The notes under the pieces were generated by a model that was not told the DNA's origin, made no database searches, and was given only the letters and a program-made list of their open reading frames with translations. Below are positions 17,354 to 27,487 of a stretch of 64,000 nt of DNA, piece by piece. The stretch is from DATBQN01 sp963755825 (lineage in GTDB: Bacteria; Acidobacteriota; Thermoanaerobaculia; Multivoradales; UBA5704), in contig CAVWLA010000003.1 of the NCBI GenBank assembly GCA_963755825.1, positions 1,736,001 through 1,800,000 of the forward strand. Reading direction: 5' to 3'. The position numbers and the translations under genes are program-made. The first letter of the stretch is position 1. Each line of letters begins with the position of its first letter.

Positions 17354-17955
17354 TCGCGCCCGCGCCCGTCACCCTCGAAGGCCATGGGTTGCGGCTGGAG
17401 CCGCTCGAGCCGGCGCACGAACAGGCTCTCGCCGCCGCCGCGGCCGACGGCCGGCTCTGGGAGCTGTGGTTCACCTCCGTCCCGGCGCCCGCGGAGACGG
17501 CCGTCTACATCGCCGACGCGCTCGCCGGCCAGCGGGCTGGGCACATGCTGCCCTGGGTGGTGCGCGAGCTCTCGACCGGCGCCATTGTCGGCACCACGCG
17601 GTACCACGACATCGTGGCGCCGATCGATCGGGTGGAGATCGGCTACACCTGGTACGCCAAGCGGTGGCAGCGCAGCCACGTCAACACCGGCTGCAAGCTC
17701 CTCCTCCTCGCCCACGCCTTCGAGAGCCTGGGCTGCGGCGTCGTCGGCCTGCGCACGGACAACTTCAACTTCGCCTCGCAGAAGGCGATCGCCGGCCTCG
17801 GCGCCCACCGCGACGGCGTCATCCGCCACCACCAGGCGCGCCGCGACGGCACCGTCCGCGACAGCGTCATGTGGAGCATCCTCGCCACCGAATGGCGCGA
17901 CGTGAAGCGCCACCTGACCGGCCGGCTGGCGCGCCACGGCGTGGGCGAGCGCTGA
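17350..17955 (+). CDS. GNAT acetyltransferase, RimJ/RimL-like
   Basis: The 201-residue protein has the GNAT layout of ribosomal-protein/arylamine-type acetyltransferases: the N-terminal GHGLRLEPLEPAHEQAL strand-helix, WVVRELSTGAIVGTTRYHDI, the VEIGYTWYAKRWQRSHVNTGCKLLLLAHAFE acetyl-CoA-binding block, and LRTDNFNFASQKAIAGLGAHRDGVIR. It closely fits the uncharacterised YjcK/RimL-type family that transfers acetyl from acetyl-CoA to an amine. The ATG at 17350 overlaps the upstream stop (ATGA), indicating coupling. The acceptor is not predictable. Confidence 0.85.
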   Translation: MIAPAPVTLEGHGLRLEPLEPAHEQALAAAAADGRLWELWFTSVPAPAETAVYIADALAGQRAGHMLPWVVRELSTGAIVGTTRYHDIVAPIDRVEIGYTWYAKRWQRSHVNTGCKLLLLAHAFESLGCGVVGLRTDNFNFASQKAIAGLGAHRDGVIRHHQARRDGTVRDSVMWSILATEWRDVKRHLTGRLARHGVGER

Positions 17956-18011
17956 CGGCGCGCCGGGCTCAAAGCGCAATACTTTCAATTATTTGGAGCG
18001 CTCCCTCCCCC

Positions 18012-18037
18012 AGATCCTCCGCTTCGCTCAGGACGAC
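18012..18037. repeat. interspersed repeat copy 2
   Basis: AGATCCTCCGCTTCGCTCAG then GACGAC closely matches copy 1 at 6746-6773. It lies in the short gap between the converging GNAT and kinase-glycosidase genes. Confidence 0.55.
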
Positions 18038-18095
18038 CATTTGGAGCCCGTCGCGGGATGGGAACCACCGCAAACTTTGGCGAGCGCCCGATCCC

Positions 18096-20372
18096 TCACT
18101 CCTCCACCAAGCGGAAATACCGCACCGAAGCCCCCACCTCGACCTCACAACCCGCGGGCACGGCGAGCGCCTCGCCGCCGCGGCCGCGGACGGCGGCCGC
18201 CGGGCGGGGGAGGGTGGCGCGCGCGGCGCCCTCGACCGCCCAGCCGGCGACGGTCTCGCCGCCGTCCGGGCGGCGGAAGCGATAGAGGCGGACGGCGGGC
18301 GGCGCGGGGAGGATCTGCTCGAGGCGGCTGCCCTGCAGCTCGTCGACGAGAGTGCGGAGGGCGTGGAAGGCCGGCCGGCGGCGGGACGGGGCTCCCGGCA
18401 CCGGCGCCAGGAGACCGTAGCCGCGCGCCGCCAGCTGCCACCAGAAGACGGCCTCGACGAGGCCGGTGCCGAGGACCAGCAGGTAGTAGCGCGCCAGGTA
18501 GTCGGCCTGGGTCTCCTCGTCGACCGCGACGGCGCGGCCGGCGGGCGAGTGCGGCCCCTCCCAGAGCGGCCAGTTGACCTCGGTCACCCAGCAGCGGGCG
18601 GCGCCGCCCCCGGCGACGTTCGGCGCCGTCTCGGCGATCGCCTTCAAGAGCGCCACCTTGTCGACGGTGTCGAAGCCGGCCTGGCGGTTCTCCGGCGCTC
18701 CGCGGCGGTCGACGTAGAGAAGGGCGGAGACGCCGTCGAAGGCGAGGCCCGGCCGCCGCAGGTTGAGCACCGCGGCCGTCGCGTGGTACTCGAAGTCGAT
18801 CACCGCCGGCCCGAGGATCTCGACCTCGCCCAGCCGGCGCAGGATCTCCATGGCGTCGCCGGCGAGCGCCAGGTACTCGCCGAGGTTCCAGATCCCCCAC
18901 TTGCTGCGGTTGATGGCGTGGCCGATCTGGAAGCGGCGGCCGTACGGCAGGAAGCGGCTCCCCAGCTCCTCGACCGTGGCGCGCCAGCGGGCGGGGTCCT
19001 TCACCAGCTCGCGGTTCTGCGGCAATGCGAACGTCAGCTCGACGCCGGCCGCGGCGAGCGCGCCGGCGAGCGCCTCCTCGGCGGCGTGGTCGCTCGCCCA
19101 GGGGTGGAGGCGGAGGAGGACTTGGCGCACCCCCAGCTCGCGGACGGCGCCGAAGACCTCGCAGTCGGCACCCGGCGACGCCGGCCGCTCGGGATCGGGG
19201 CGCACGCCGAGGCCGAGGCCGGTGAAGGGGATCGGCGCGCCGCCGGGCGGGGCCTCCGCCAGGCCCCGGGAGATCTGCCGGTAGCGCGCCCAGATGCGCG
19301 GCGCCGCCCGCGCCACCACCGCGAGCTCGGCGAGGTGCGCCGGCGCGTCGGCGAGGCGGACCCCCAGCTTCTCGAGGCGGCCGGCGTGCTGATGCGGCTG
19401 GTCGGAGAGGGCGTCCCACACCGCCTTGTCGCGCGCCGCCGCCCCCGGCGCCGCCGGCGGGATGTGGGCGTGGGCGCGGCGCGGCAGCAGGGCGCGCAGG
19501 CGGGCGCGGCCGGCGCGCAGGCCGCGCTTGGCGTCGTTCTTGGCCAGGAAGGCGCGGCGGTAGATGGCGTAGAGCGACCGCCTGAGCGGCGTCGCGCCGC
19601 CCTCGCCCCAGTAGGCGGCGAGCAGCCGCTCGCGGTCCGCCGCCACGAAGAGGGCGAGGCGGCAGAGGTCGCGGCTGCGCTCGCTCACCGTCGGCACCCG
19701 CCCGAGCCGCGCCCGGTTGAGGTCGATCAGCGCCAGGTCGCGCGGGGTGATCGGGTCAAGCGGAATCGTCGGAGCAGGCTCGGCGCCGCCGGCGAGCGCC
19801 GCGGGGACGAGGACGTTGCCGCCGGAGAGGTCGCGGTGCCAGACGCCGGCGTCGTGGAGACGGCGAACGAGGACCCCCAGGGCGTCGACGAAGGCCGCGA
19901 AGTCGAGGCCGGGGTAGGCGGCGGCGAGGGTGCCGTCGTTCCTGGCGCGGAAGAGGTAGCGCGCCTCGACCGTCGCCGGCAGGTAGCGGCAGACGTAGAG
20001 GCAGGGGCCGCAGGGGCCCGTCGACTCGGCGACGAGCACCGGCTCGGGGGTGGAGATGCCGGCGGCGGCGAGGGCGCGCGCCGCGTCGAAGCTCCGCGCC
20101 GCCTTGCTCGCCGGCCGCCGCCGCTCGCGCCGGCCGTCGCGGCGGAACTGCTTGACGACGACGTCGAACGGCCCCGCCGCGCCGCCCGCGAAGCGGGCGA
20201 CGTAGAGGTAGTTGCGCCCCCAGTGGAGGGTCTTCCAACCGGACGCTGGATCGGCGAGGCGCGCGATTTCAGCGGCGAGGGCGGTGGGCGCCGGAAAATG
20301 GCGGCGGACGATCCGGCCGGTCCAGCCGGGGACGGCGAAGGTCGCGAGGTCCGCCGGCTGCTCCCCCGGCAA
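18096..20372 (-). CDS. WaaP/Kdo-kinase-like domain fused to a glycosidase-like domain
   Basis: The 758-residue protein joins two domains. Residues about 1-290 are a protein-kinase-like lipopolysaccharide kinase fold: VVVKQF carries the ATP lysine (about 72), HRDLSGGNVLV at about 178 is the catalytic loop and IDLNRAR replaces the DFG Asp segment. Residues about 370-690 look like a glycoside-hydrolase TIM barrel with candidate acids in NLGEY (about 494) and TEVNWPLWEG (about 594), followed by a C-terminal beta domain. The start is a TTG at 20372 directly after the RNase G stop; no in-frame ATG or GTG exists nearby. This suggests modification of an envelope sugar, with both phosphoryl transfer and glycan cleavage or binding. 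The substrate is unknown and the glycosidase assignment is tentative. Confidence 0.72.
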   Translation of the reverse strand: MPGEQPADLATFAVPGWTGRIVRRHFPAPTALAAEIARLADPASGWKTLHWGRNYLYVARFAGGAAGPFDVVVKQFRRDGRRERRRPASKAARSFDAARALAAAGISTPEPVLVAESTGPCGPCLYVCRYLPATVEARYLFRARNDGTLAAAYPGLDFAAFVDALGVLVRRLHDAGVWHRDLSGGNVLVPAALAGGAEPAPTIPLDPITPRDLALIDLNRARLGRVPTVSERSRDLCRLALFVAADRERLLAAYWGEGGATPLRRSLYAIYRRAFLAKNDAKRGLRAGRARLRALLPRRAHAHIPPAAPGAAARDKAVWDALSDQPHQHAGRLEKLGVRLADAPAHLAELAVVARAAPRIWARYRQISRGLAEAPPGGAPIPFTGLGLGVRPDPERPASPGADCEVFGAVRELGVRQVLLRLHPWASDHAAEEALAGALAAAGVELTFALPQNRELVKDPARWRATVEELGSRFLPYGRRFQIGHAINRSKWGIWNLGEYLALAGDAMEILRRLGEVEILGPAVIDFEYHATAAVLNLRRPGLAFDGVSALLYVDRRGAPENRQAGFDTVDKVALLKAIAETAPNVAGGGAARCWVTEVNWPLWEGPHSPAGRAVAVDEETQADYLARYYLLVLGTGLVEAVFWWQLAARGYGLLAPVPGAPSRRRPAFHALRTLVDELQGSRLEQILPAPPAVRLYRFRRPDGGETVAGWAVEGAARATLPRPAAAVRGRGGEALAVPAGCEVEVGASVRYFRLVEE

Positions 20373-21920
20373 TCAGACCTCGAGGACGTCGAAGCGCTCG
20401 TGGTGCAGCTCGGGGTCGCTCTGCAGGAGGATGGTCACCCCCAGCGAGCGCTCGAGCTCTTCGAGGATGGCGCGCTCCTCCTGCTGCAGGGCGCGCGACA
20501 CCTCGGGGTGGACGCGCAGCAGGAGCTCGCCCGGCACGGCGCGGCCGCGCAGGCGGAGCAGCTCCTTCCTGAGGTTCAGGCAGATGGTGGTGATCGCCTG
20601 GATGCGGCCGCGGCCGCTGCAGTAGGGGCAGGGCTGGGTGAGCAGCCGCTCGAGGTTGGCGCGGCTGCGCTTCCTGGTGACTTCGACGAGGCCGAACTCC
20701 GAGATGTTCAGCATCTTGGTCTTCGCCCGGTCCTTGCGGATCTCGGCCTCGAGCTTGGCGAAGACCTCCTCGCGGTGCGCCGGCTCGATCATGTCGATGA
20801 GGTCGATGACGATGATGCCGCCGAGGTCGCGCAGGCGGATCTGGCGGACGACCTCGGAGACCGCCTCGAGGTTGGTCTGCAGCACGGTGTCCTCGAGGTT
20901 GCTCTGGCCGACGAAGCGGCCGGTGTTGACGTCGATCGCCACCAGCGCCTCGGTGGGGTTGATGACGATGTAGCCGCCGGACTTCAGCCAGACCTTGCTC
21001 TTCAACGCCGCCTCGATCTGGTCCTCGATGCCGAACTGCTCGAAGAGGGTGGCGTTCTGGCGGAACAGCCGCACCTTGCTGACCAGGTTCGGCTGCACCT
21101 GGTCGAGGAACTCGACGATCCGCTCGTAGGTCTCCTCGCCGTCGACCCAGAGGACGCTGAAGTCCTGCGACAGGAGGTCGCGGACGACGCGCAGAGCGAG
21201 GTCGAGGTCTTGGTGGAGGAGGGTCGGCGCCGAGACCTTGCTGGCGCGCTGGCGGACCTTGTCCCACAGCCGGGTGAGGTAGGCGAGGTCGGTCTCGAAG
21301 GCGTCGCGCTCCTTGCCCTCGCCGACGGTGCGGACGATGAGGCCGCCGGCGACCGGCAGCTGGGTGAGGACGGCGAGGAGGCGCTCGCGCTCGGCCTCCT
21401 CCTCGATGCGGCGGGAAACCCCGAAGTGGCGGACGGTGGGGAGGAGGACCAGGTAGCGGCCGGGGAGGGTGACGTGGGTGGAGATCCGCGCCCCCTTGTT
21501 GGGCAGCGGGTCCTTGACCACCTGGACGATGATCTCCTGGCCCTGCTTGAGGAGGTCGCCGATCTGCGGCGCCGGCCCGTGCGCCGGGTGCGCCGACGAT
21601 CCAGAGCCCCCGGAGCCCCCCGCGCCGCCCGGCTCGTCGTGGCCGGCGCCGTTTCTCGCCTCCTCGATCTCCAGCTCCTCCATCGCCTCGACGTCGCCCG
21701 CCACGTCGCTGACGTAGAGGAAGGCGTCGCGGTCGAGGCCGATGTCGACGAAGGCCGCCTGCATGCCGGGGAGGACGCGCGTCACCCGCCCCTTGTAGAC
21801 GTTGCCGACGACGCCGCGGTGGCGGTGCCGCTCGACGAAGATCTCGGTGAGGCGGTCGTCCTCCAGCACCCCGATGCGGGTCTGGTGCGGGTCGCTCTCG
21901 AGGAGCATCTTGAGCGTCAT
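20373..21920 (-). CDS. rng: ribonuclease G/E family endoribonuclease
   Basis: The 515-residue protein is of RNase G length. It has the S1 RNA-binding domain (VGNVYKGRVTRVLPGMQAAFVDIG, about 38-125) interrupted by an acidic/Gly-Ser-rich insert, and the DNase I-like catalytic region with NPTEALVAIDVNTGRF, then VIDLIDM (Mg-binding Asp residues). The zinc-link CPYCSGRG follows, then the small C-terminal domain. There is no long degradosome scaffold as in RNase E. It processes rRNA precursors and degrades mRNA. The ATG at 21920 is chosen because MTLKMLLES matches the family start. It follows rodA by 74 bases and is directly abutted by the kinase-glycosidase gene. Confidence 0.95.
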   Translation of the reverse strand: MTLKMLLESDPHQTRIGVLEDDRLTEIFVERHRHRGVVGNVYKGRVTRVLPGMQAAFVDIGLDRDAFLYVSDVAGDVEAMEELEIEEARNGAGHDEPGGAGGSGGSGSSAHPAHGPAPQIGDLLKQGQEIIVQVVKDPLPNKGARISTHVTLPGRYLVLLPTVRHFGVSRRIEEEAERERLLAVLTQLPVAGGLIVRTVGEGKERDAFETDLAYLTRLWDKVRQRASKVSAPTLLHQDLDLALRVVRDLLSQDFSVLWVDGEETYERIVEFLDQVQPNLVSKVRLFRQNATLFEQFGIEDQIEAALKSKVWLKSGGYIVINPTEALVAIDVNTGRFVGQSNLEDTVLQTNLEAVSEVVRQIRLRDLGGIIVIDLIDMIEPAHREEVFAKLEAEIRKDRAKTKMLNISEFGLVEVTRKRSRANLERLLTQPCPYCSGRGRIQAITTICLNLRKELLRLRGRAVPGELLLRVHPEVSRALQQEERAILEELERSLGVTILLQSDPELHHERFDVLEV

Positions 21921-21994
21921 GGCAGGGTCGGTTCGCGGGCTCGGACCGTCGAGTAGATCAGAAGGGCGCCCGCCGCCGCCAGCCGGGGGCTCGC

Positions 21995-23134
21995 TCACCG
22001 ATTGACGTAGCGGCGCAGGTCGACCCCCAGGATGAGCCCGGTGGCGACGAAATTGAACAGCACGAAGGTGCCGCCGTAGGAGAGGAAGGGGATGGGGATG
22101 CCGGTGATGGGGACGAAGCCCACCACCATGGCGCTGTTGTAGAGCACGTGGAAGCAGAAGACGGAGAGCAGCCCGACGACGAGCAGGATGCCGGCGCGGT
22201 CGCGGGCGCGCATGGCGATGCGGGCGCCGCTGATGATGAAGAGGATGTAGCAGCCGATCACCGTCGCCACCCCCAGGAAGCCCCACTCCTCGGCGAGCAC
22301 CGCCATGATGAAGTCGGTGTGCCGCGCCGGCAGGAAGCGGAGCTGGCTCTGCGTCCCCTGCATGTAGCCCTTGCCCATGAGCTCGCCCGAGCCCACCGCG
22401 ATCTTGCTCTGCCGCACCTGGTAGCCGGCGCCCAGGGGATCGTTCTCCGGCTGCAGGAAGGTGATCACCCGCTGCCGCTGGTACCCCTTCATGCCGAAGC
22501 TCCACAGGCCGGCGCCGCCGATGATGACGAGGAGCGTGGCGATGAGGAGGAGCCGCCAGCGCACCCCGGCGACGAGCAGCATGCCGACCAGGAGCGGCAC
22601 GAACATCGCGGCGCCGCCCATGTCTGGCTCGACGACGATCAAGAGCATGGGAAGGCCGACCAGGCCGACGGCGGCGGCGATCTGCGGCAGGTCGAGGACG
22701 CGGCGGTTGAGGCCGGCCAGGAAGCGGGCGAGGAAGAGCGCCGTCGCCAGCTTGGCGAACTCCGAGGGCTGGAACTGCCAGGGGCCGACCTGGATCCAGC
22801 AGGTGGCGCCGCCGCGCTTGACGCCGATGAAGAAGACGGCGACCAGCGACAGCAGGCCGAGGCCGTAGAGCACCAGCGAGAAGTCGAGGAGAACGTGGTA
22901 GTCGACCGCCATCGCCATGACGAGGAGGATCAGCCCGAGGCCGATCCAGGCCGCCTGGCGCGGCAGGTAGTCGGTCGTCATCTCGGCGCTCGCGCTGTGC
23001 ACCGTGGCGAGGCCGATGAGGGCGAGGCAGAGGGCGGCGAGCACGAGGCCGCCGTCGATCGAGGAGAGCGCCCGCAGGCGCGGCTTCTCCTCAGGAAGCG
23101 AGGGGATGGCGATCGACCGCGAGAAGCTTTTCAT
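21995..23134 (-). CDS. rodA: RodA peptidoglycan glycosyltransferase (SEDS)
   Basis: The 379-residue polytopic membrane protein belongs to the SEDS family that polymerises lipid II during cell elongation. Seen are about ten hydrophobic helices, the WQFQPSEFAKLA motif, VEPDMGG with the conserved Asp, RFLPARHTDFIMAVLAEEWGF in the large extracellular loop, and the C-terminal GIPIPFLSYGGT. The ATG at 23134 overlaps the PBP2 gene by 44 bases, indicating tight coupling with its cognate transpeptidase. Confidence 0.96.
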   Translation of the reverse strand: MKSFSRSIAIPSLPEEKPRLRALSSIDGGLVLAALCLALIGLATVHSASAEMTTDYLPRQAAWIGLGLILLVMAMAVDYHVLLDFSLVLYGLGLLSLVAVFFIGVKRGGATCWIQVGPWQFQPSEFAKLATALFLARFLAGLNRRVLDLPQIAAAVGLVGLPMLLIVVEPDMGGAAMFVPLLVGMLLVAGVRWRLLLIATLLVIIGGAGLWSFGMKGYQRQRVITFLQPENDPLGAGYQVRQSKIAVGSGELMGKGYMQGTQSQLRFLPARHTDFIMAVLAEEWGFLGVATVIGCYILFIISGARIAMRARDRAGILLVVGLLSVFCFHVLYNSAMVVGFVPITGIPIPFLSYGGTFVLFNFVATGLILGVDLRRYVNR

Positions 23135-24911
23135 ACAGCGCCTTCGCTATCGGAGTCGCCCCGTGCGAGCCGCCGCCGTGCTCGGCGAAGACGACGAGCA
23201 CGATCTTGGGATCGTTGGCGGGGGCGAACGAGGTGAACCAGCCGTGGTCGCGGTACTGGAAGGGTAGGTTCTTGGCGTCGGTGCGCACCTTCTGCGCCAC
23301 CACCTGCACCGAGCCGGTCTTGCCGGCGATGTCGGCGCCGTCGAGGTGGACGCTCGAGTAGGCGGTGCCGCCCTGGTCGTTGACCACCGCCCAGAGGCCC
23401 TGGCGGACGACGTCGAGAGCATGGGTGAAGCGCTGGCGGAACTCGGGGTCGTCGGGGCCGACCGGCCGCGGCGGCGCATAGGCCGCGCCGCGCACCAGGT
23501 GGGGGGTGACGCGCTTGCCGCCATTGGCGACGACCGCCGTCATCACCGCCATCTGCAGCGGCGTCAGCAGCACCGGGCCCTGGCCGATGGCGACCGAGAT
23601 CGTCTCGCCGGGGTACCAGGGCATCTTCCGCGTCGCCATGCTCCACGCCTGGTCGGGCACCACGCCGCGCTTCTCGCCCTCGATGTCGACGCCGGTCGGC
23701 GAGCCGAGGCCGAAGAGCCGCGCGTAGCGGGCGATGCGCTCGATCCCCAGCTTCTGGCCGAGGTGGTAGAAGAAGACGTCGCAGGAGTGCTCGATGGCGT
23801 CGTGGACGTCGACCGAGCCGTGCCCCTCCTTGCGCCAGCAGCGGAAGGGGTGGTTGTAGATCACCGTCGAGCCCGGGCAGAAGACGCGGTCGTGCTCGCC
23901 GATCACCCCCTCGGCGAGCCCCGCCGTCGCCATCACCATCTTGAAGGTCGAGCCCGGCGAGTAGGTGTTCTGCAGAGCGCGGTCCTGCAGCGGGTTGTAG
24001 GGCCCCTCGATGAGCGCCTTCCAGTCGTCCGCCTGCAAGCGGCGCGAGAAGAGGTTGGAGTTGAAGGACGGCGAGGAGACGAGGGCGAGGATCTCGCCGT
24101 TCCGGGGGTCCATGGCCACGATGGCGCCGATCTTCTCGGGGCCGTCCAGCCAGTGCGCCGCCTCCTCCTGGAGGTCGAGATCGAGGGTGAGGGTCAGGTT
24201 GGTGCCCGGCACCGCCGGCTGCTTGCCGTACTCCTCGAGCAGCCGGCCGCGGCTGTCGACGACCACCACCCGCTCGCCGTCGCGGCCACGGAGCTCGGCG
24301 TCGTAGCGCTTCTCGAGCCCCTTCTTCCCCACCAGGTCGCCGCCGGTCAGGCGGCCGCCGGCGCTCTCCAGCTCGTCGAGCGACGCCTCGCCGAGGTAGC
24401 CCAGGATGTGGGCGGTCTGCGCCCCGTGGCGGTAGAGGCGGAAGTTCTGCACCTCGACCTCGAACTCCGGATACTCCAGGTTGGAGACGCCGATGCGCGC
24501 CACCTGGGCGAGCGAGAGGTTCTCCCCCACCAGCACCGGCTTGAAGTTCTGCACCCCGCGGTAGCGGTCCATGAGCGCTGCCATCTCCTCGCGCGGCCGG
24601 CCGAGGATCTCGGCGGCGAAGGTCAGGGCGCGCTTCAAGTCGGCGCTCCGGCTGCGGTCGATCATCAGGTTGTAGCTGGGGATGTTCTCGACCAGGATGC
24701 GGCCGTTGCGGTCGACCATCAGGCCGCGCGGGGCCTGGATGGGGAGCTTCCTCAGGCGGTTGTTGTCGGCGAGCTCGCGGTAGTAGTCGCCCTGGACGAT
24801 CTGCACGAACCAGAAGCCGGCGGCGATCACCACCAGCAGGCCGGCGACGGTGTAGGTGAGCAGGCGCACCCGCTGCACCAGGTCGTCGCGATATTCGCGG
24901 ACGACTTTCAT
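23091..24911 (-). CDS. mrdA: penicillin-binding protein 2 (transpeptidase)
   Basis: The 606-residue class B PBP has a short cytoplasmic start, one transmembrane helix (about 19-38), the pedestal/dimerisation domain and the transpeptidase domain. Catalytic motifs are STFK (about residue 320), SCD in HSCDVFFYHLG in place of SxN (usual in PBP2), and KTGS (about 531). It cross-links peptidoglycan during elongation together with RodA. It follows mreD by 54 bases and overlaps rodA by 44 bases. Confidence 0.96.
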   Translation of the reverse strand: MKVVREYRDDLVQRVRLLTYTVAGLLVVIAAGFWFVQIVQGDYYRELADNNRLRKLPIQAPRGLMVDRNGRILVENIPSYNLMIDRSRSADLKRALTFAAEILGRPREEMAALMDRYRGVQNFKPVLVGENLSLAQVARIGVSNLEYPEFEVEVQNFRLYRHGAQTAHILGYLGEASLDELESAGGRLTGGDLVGKKGLEKRYDAELRGRDGERVVVVDSRGRLLEEYGKQPAVPGTNLTLTLDLDLQEEAAHWLDGPEKIGAIVAMDPRNGEILALVSSPSFNSNLFSRRLQADDWKALIEGPYNPLQDRALQNTYSPGSTFKMVMATAGLAEGVIGEHDRVFCPGSTVIYNHPFRCWRKEGHGSVDVHDAIEHSCDVFFYHLGQKLGIERIARYARLFGLGSPTGVDIEGEKRGVVPDQAWSMATRKMPWYPGETISVAIGQGPVLLTPLQMAVMTAVVANGGKRVTPHLVRGAAYAPPRPVGPDDPEFRQRFTHALDVVRQGLWAVVNDQGGTAYSSVHLDGADIAGKTGSVQVVAQKVRTDAKNLPFQYRDHGWFTSFAPANDPKIVLVVFAEHGGGSHGATPIAKALYEKLLAVDRHPLAS

Positions 24912-24965
24912 GGGCTCGGCAGCGGGCGGCGGCGAGTTGCTGCGGTGAGTCGATGCATCGTTCTG

Positions 24966-25484
24966 CTATCCCATCCGCAGCTTGCTCATGCGGCCGCGGC
25001 GGCGCACCTCGTAGGCGTGCCGGAAGCGCTCGGTGGCGGCGTAGACCAGCATGGCGAGGGCGCCGCTCACCACCGCCTTGATCCCCACCCACGGCAGATG
25101 GGGGAACGACGGCCCCGGAAAGAGCATCCAGGCGAGGCCGATGACGATCGCCTGCTGCGCGAGGGACGCCATCCCCGCCACCGCGAAGACGCCGGTCGCC
25201 CGCTGGATGACGAGGCGCTGGGCGAGCCGCGCCGTGCCGTAGCCGATGATGGTATCAGCGATGCCGTAGAGACCGTAGAGGCCGCCGGTCAGGGTGTCCT
25301 CGATGAGGCCGACGGCGAGGCCGGCCAAGAGCGCGCTGAAGGAATCGCCGGAGAGGCCGTAGAGCACCACTACGACGAGGAAGACGTCGACAGCGCGCGG
25401 GAAGTCGGGGAGCAGCCGGGCGCCCACGAAGTGGACGATGACGGCGAGCGCCAGGCCGAGGGCGAACCTAACGGGCGCGGGCAC
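24966..25484 (-). CDS. mreD: rod-shape protein MreD
   Basis: The 172-residue protein is a small polytopic membrane protein with about five hydrophobic helices, in the usual MreD position after mreC. Sequence conservation in MreD is weak, but the LYGLSGDSFSALLAGLAVGLIEDTLTGGLYGL block resembles the family signature. The start is a GTG at 25484 that overlaps the end of mreC by 17 bases. It is a membrane component of the elongasome. Confidence 0.88.
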   Translation of the reverse strand: MPAPVRFALGLALAVIVHFVGARLLPDFPRAVDVFLVVVVLYGLSGDSFSALLAGLAVGLIEDTLTGGLYGLYGIADTIIGYGTARLAQRLVIQRATGVFAVAGMASLAQQAIVIGLAWMLFPGPSFPHLPWVGIKAVVSGALAMLVYAATERFRHAYEVRRRGRMSKLRMG

Positions 25485-26322
25485 CGGGGATCGCTTTCTG
25501 CACCTCGCCGGGGACCGGCAGATGATCGAGCAGGTAGACCTGGTCGAGGGTGCCGAAGTCGACAGTGGGGACGAGGCGGATGCGGTGGAAGAGCTGGCCG
25601 CCGGGCTCGACCGAGGCGACGGTGCCGACCGGGATGCCGCGCGGGTAGACGCCGTCGATGCCGGCGGTGACGATGCGGTCGCCGGCGCGGATCTCGGCCT
25701 GCAGGGGGACGTAGTCGAAGTCGAGGCCGTCCGAGGGGTCGCCGCCGCCGCGCACGACGCCCTGGCGACGGTTGCGGAGGTCCATGCCGCCGACCGCCGC
25801 GGCGCGGTCGGTGATGAGCTGCACCTTGGCGTAGGGCCCGGCGACCAGCACCACCCGCCCGACCAGGCCGCCGGGGGCGAGCACCGGCTGGTTGATCCGC
25901 GCCGGTGCCTTCCCCGAATAGAGCACCAGGGTTCGCAGCCAGGAGGCGTGGTCGACGTAGACGACGTCGGCGGCGCGGATGTCGCCCATCGGCGAGGCGG
26001 CGTACTGCACCGCCTCGCCGAGGCGGGCGAGCTCGCCGCCGAGGTCCTCGAAGCGCAGCACCTCGAGCTTCAGGCCGAGCACCTCGCGATGGAGGGCGCG
26101 GTTCTCGCGGATCAGGCTGTCGCGGAGAGAGAGGTCCTCGCGGGTGACGGTGAAGGTTTCGCCGGCCGCCGCGACGCCGCGCGCCACCGGCCCGAGGAGG
26201 CGGAGGACGAGGGAGCCGATGAGGGTGCCGGAGCCGGCGGCGCCGGGCACCCGGATGGTCAGCACCACCAGCTGCGTGGCGAGGACCAGGATCAGAACCC
26301 AGGCGGTGCGGCGCTCATCCAC
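25468..26322 (-). CDS. mreC: rod-shape protein MreC
   Basis: The 284-residue protein has one N-terminal transmembrane helix, a coiled-coil region (LRDSLIRENRALHREVLGLKLEVLRFEDLGGELARL, split by me only for description) and the periplasmic double beta-barrel with GLVGRVVLVAGPYAKVQLI and DRIVTAGIDGVYPRGIPVGTV. It links MreB to the periplasmic synthases. It starts at GTG 26322, 19 bases after mreB ends, and overlaps mreD by 17 bases. Confidence 0.94.
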   Translation of the reverse strand: MDERRTAWVLILVLATQLVVLTIRVPGAAGSGTLIGSLVLRLLGPVARGVAAAGETFTVTREDLSLRDSLIRENRALHREVLGLKLEVLRFEDLGGELARLGEAVQYAASPMGDIRAADVVYVDHASWLRTLVLYSGKAPARINQPVLAPGGLVGRVVLVAGPYAKVQLITDRAAAVGGMDLRNRRQGVVRGGGDPSDGLDFDYVPLQAEIRAGDRIVTAGIDGVYPRGIPVGTVASVEPGGQLFHRIRLVPTVDFGTLDQVYLLDHLPVPGEVQKAIPGARAR

Positions 26323-26341
26323 GGTTCGGCCCGCATCGCAC

Positions 26342-27367
<1,026 letters not shown>

Positions 27368-27487
27368 CAGACTTCGGGGACCTCTCTACGAGCTCCGCGG
27401 CGGGGGCGGAGTGCGGCCGGTGGCGCGCAGGTTGGGGGTCGATCGGCCGACGTCCATCGCGTGAGGGTGTCCGCCCGCTCGAGCTTG

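Noticed and set aside
17466..21956. Long plus-strand reading frame opposite the kinase-glycosidase and rng genes
   Set aside because: The product is Arg/Ala/Pro-rich with no recognisable domain, while the opposite strand has full conserved proteins. It is a GC-driven antisense frame.
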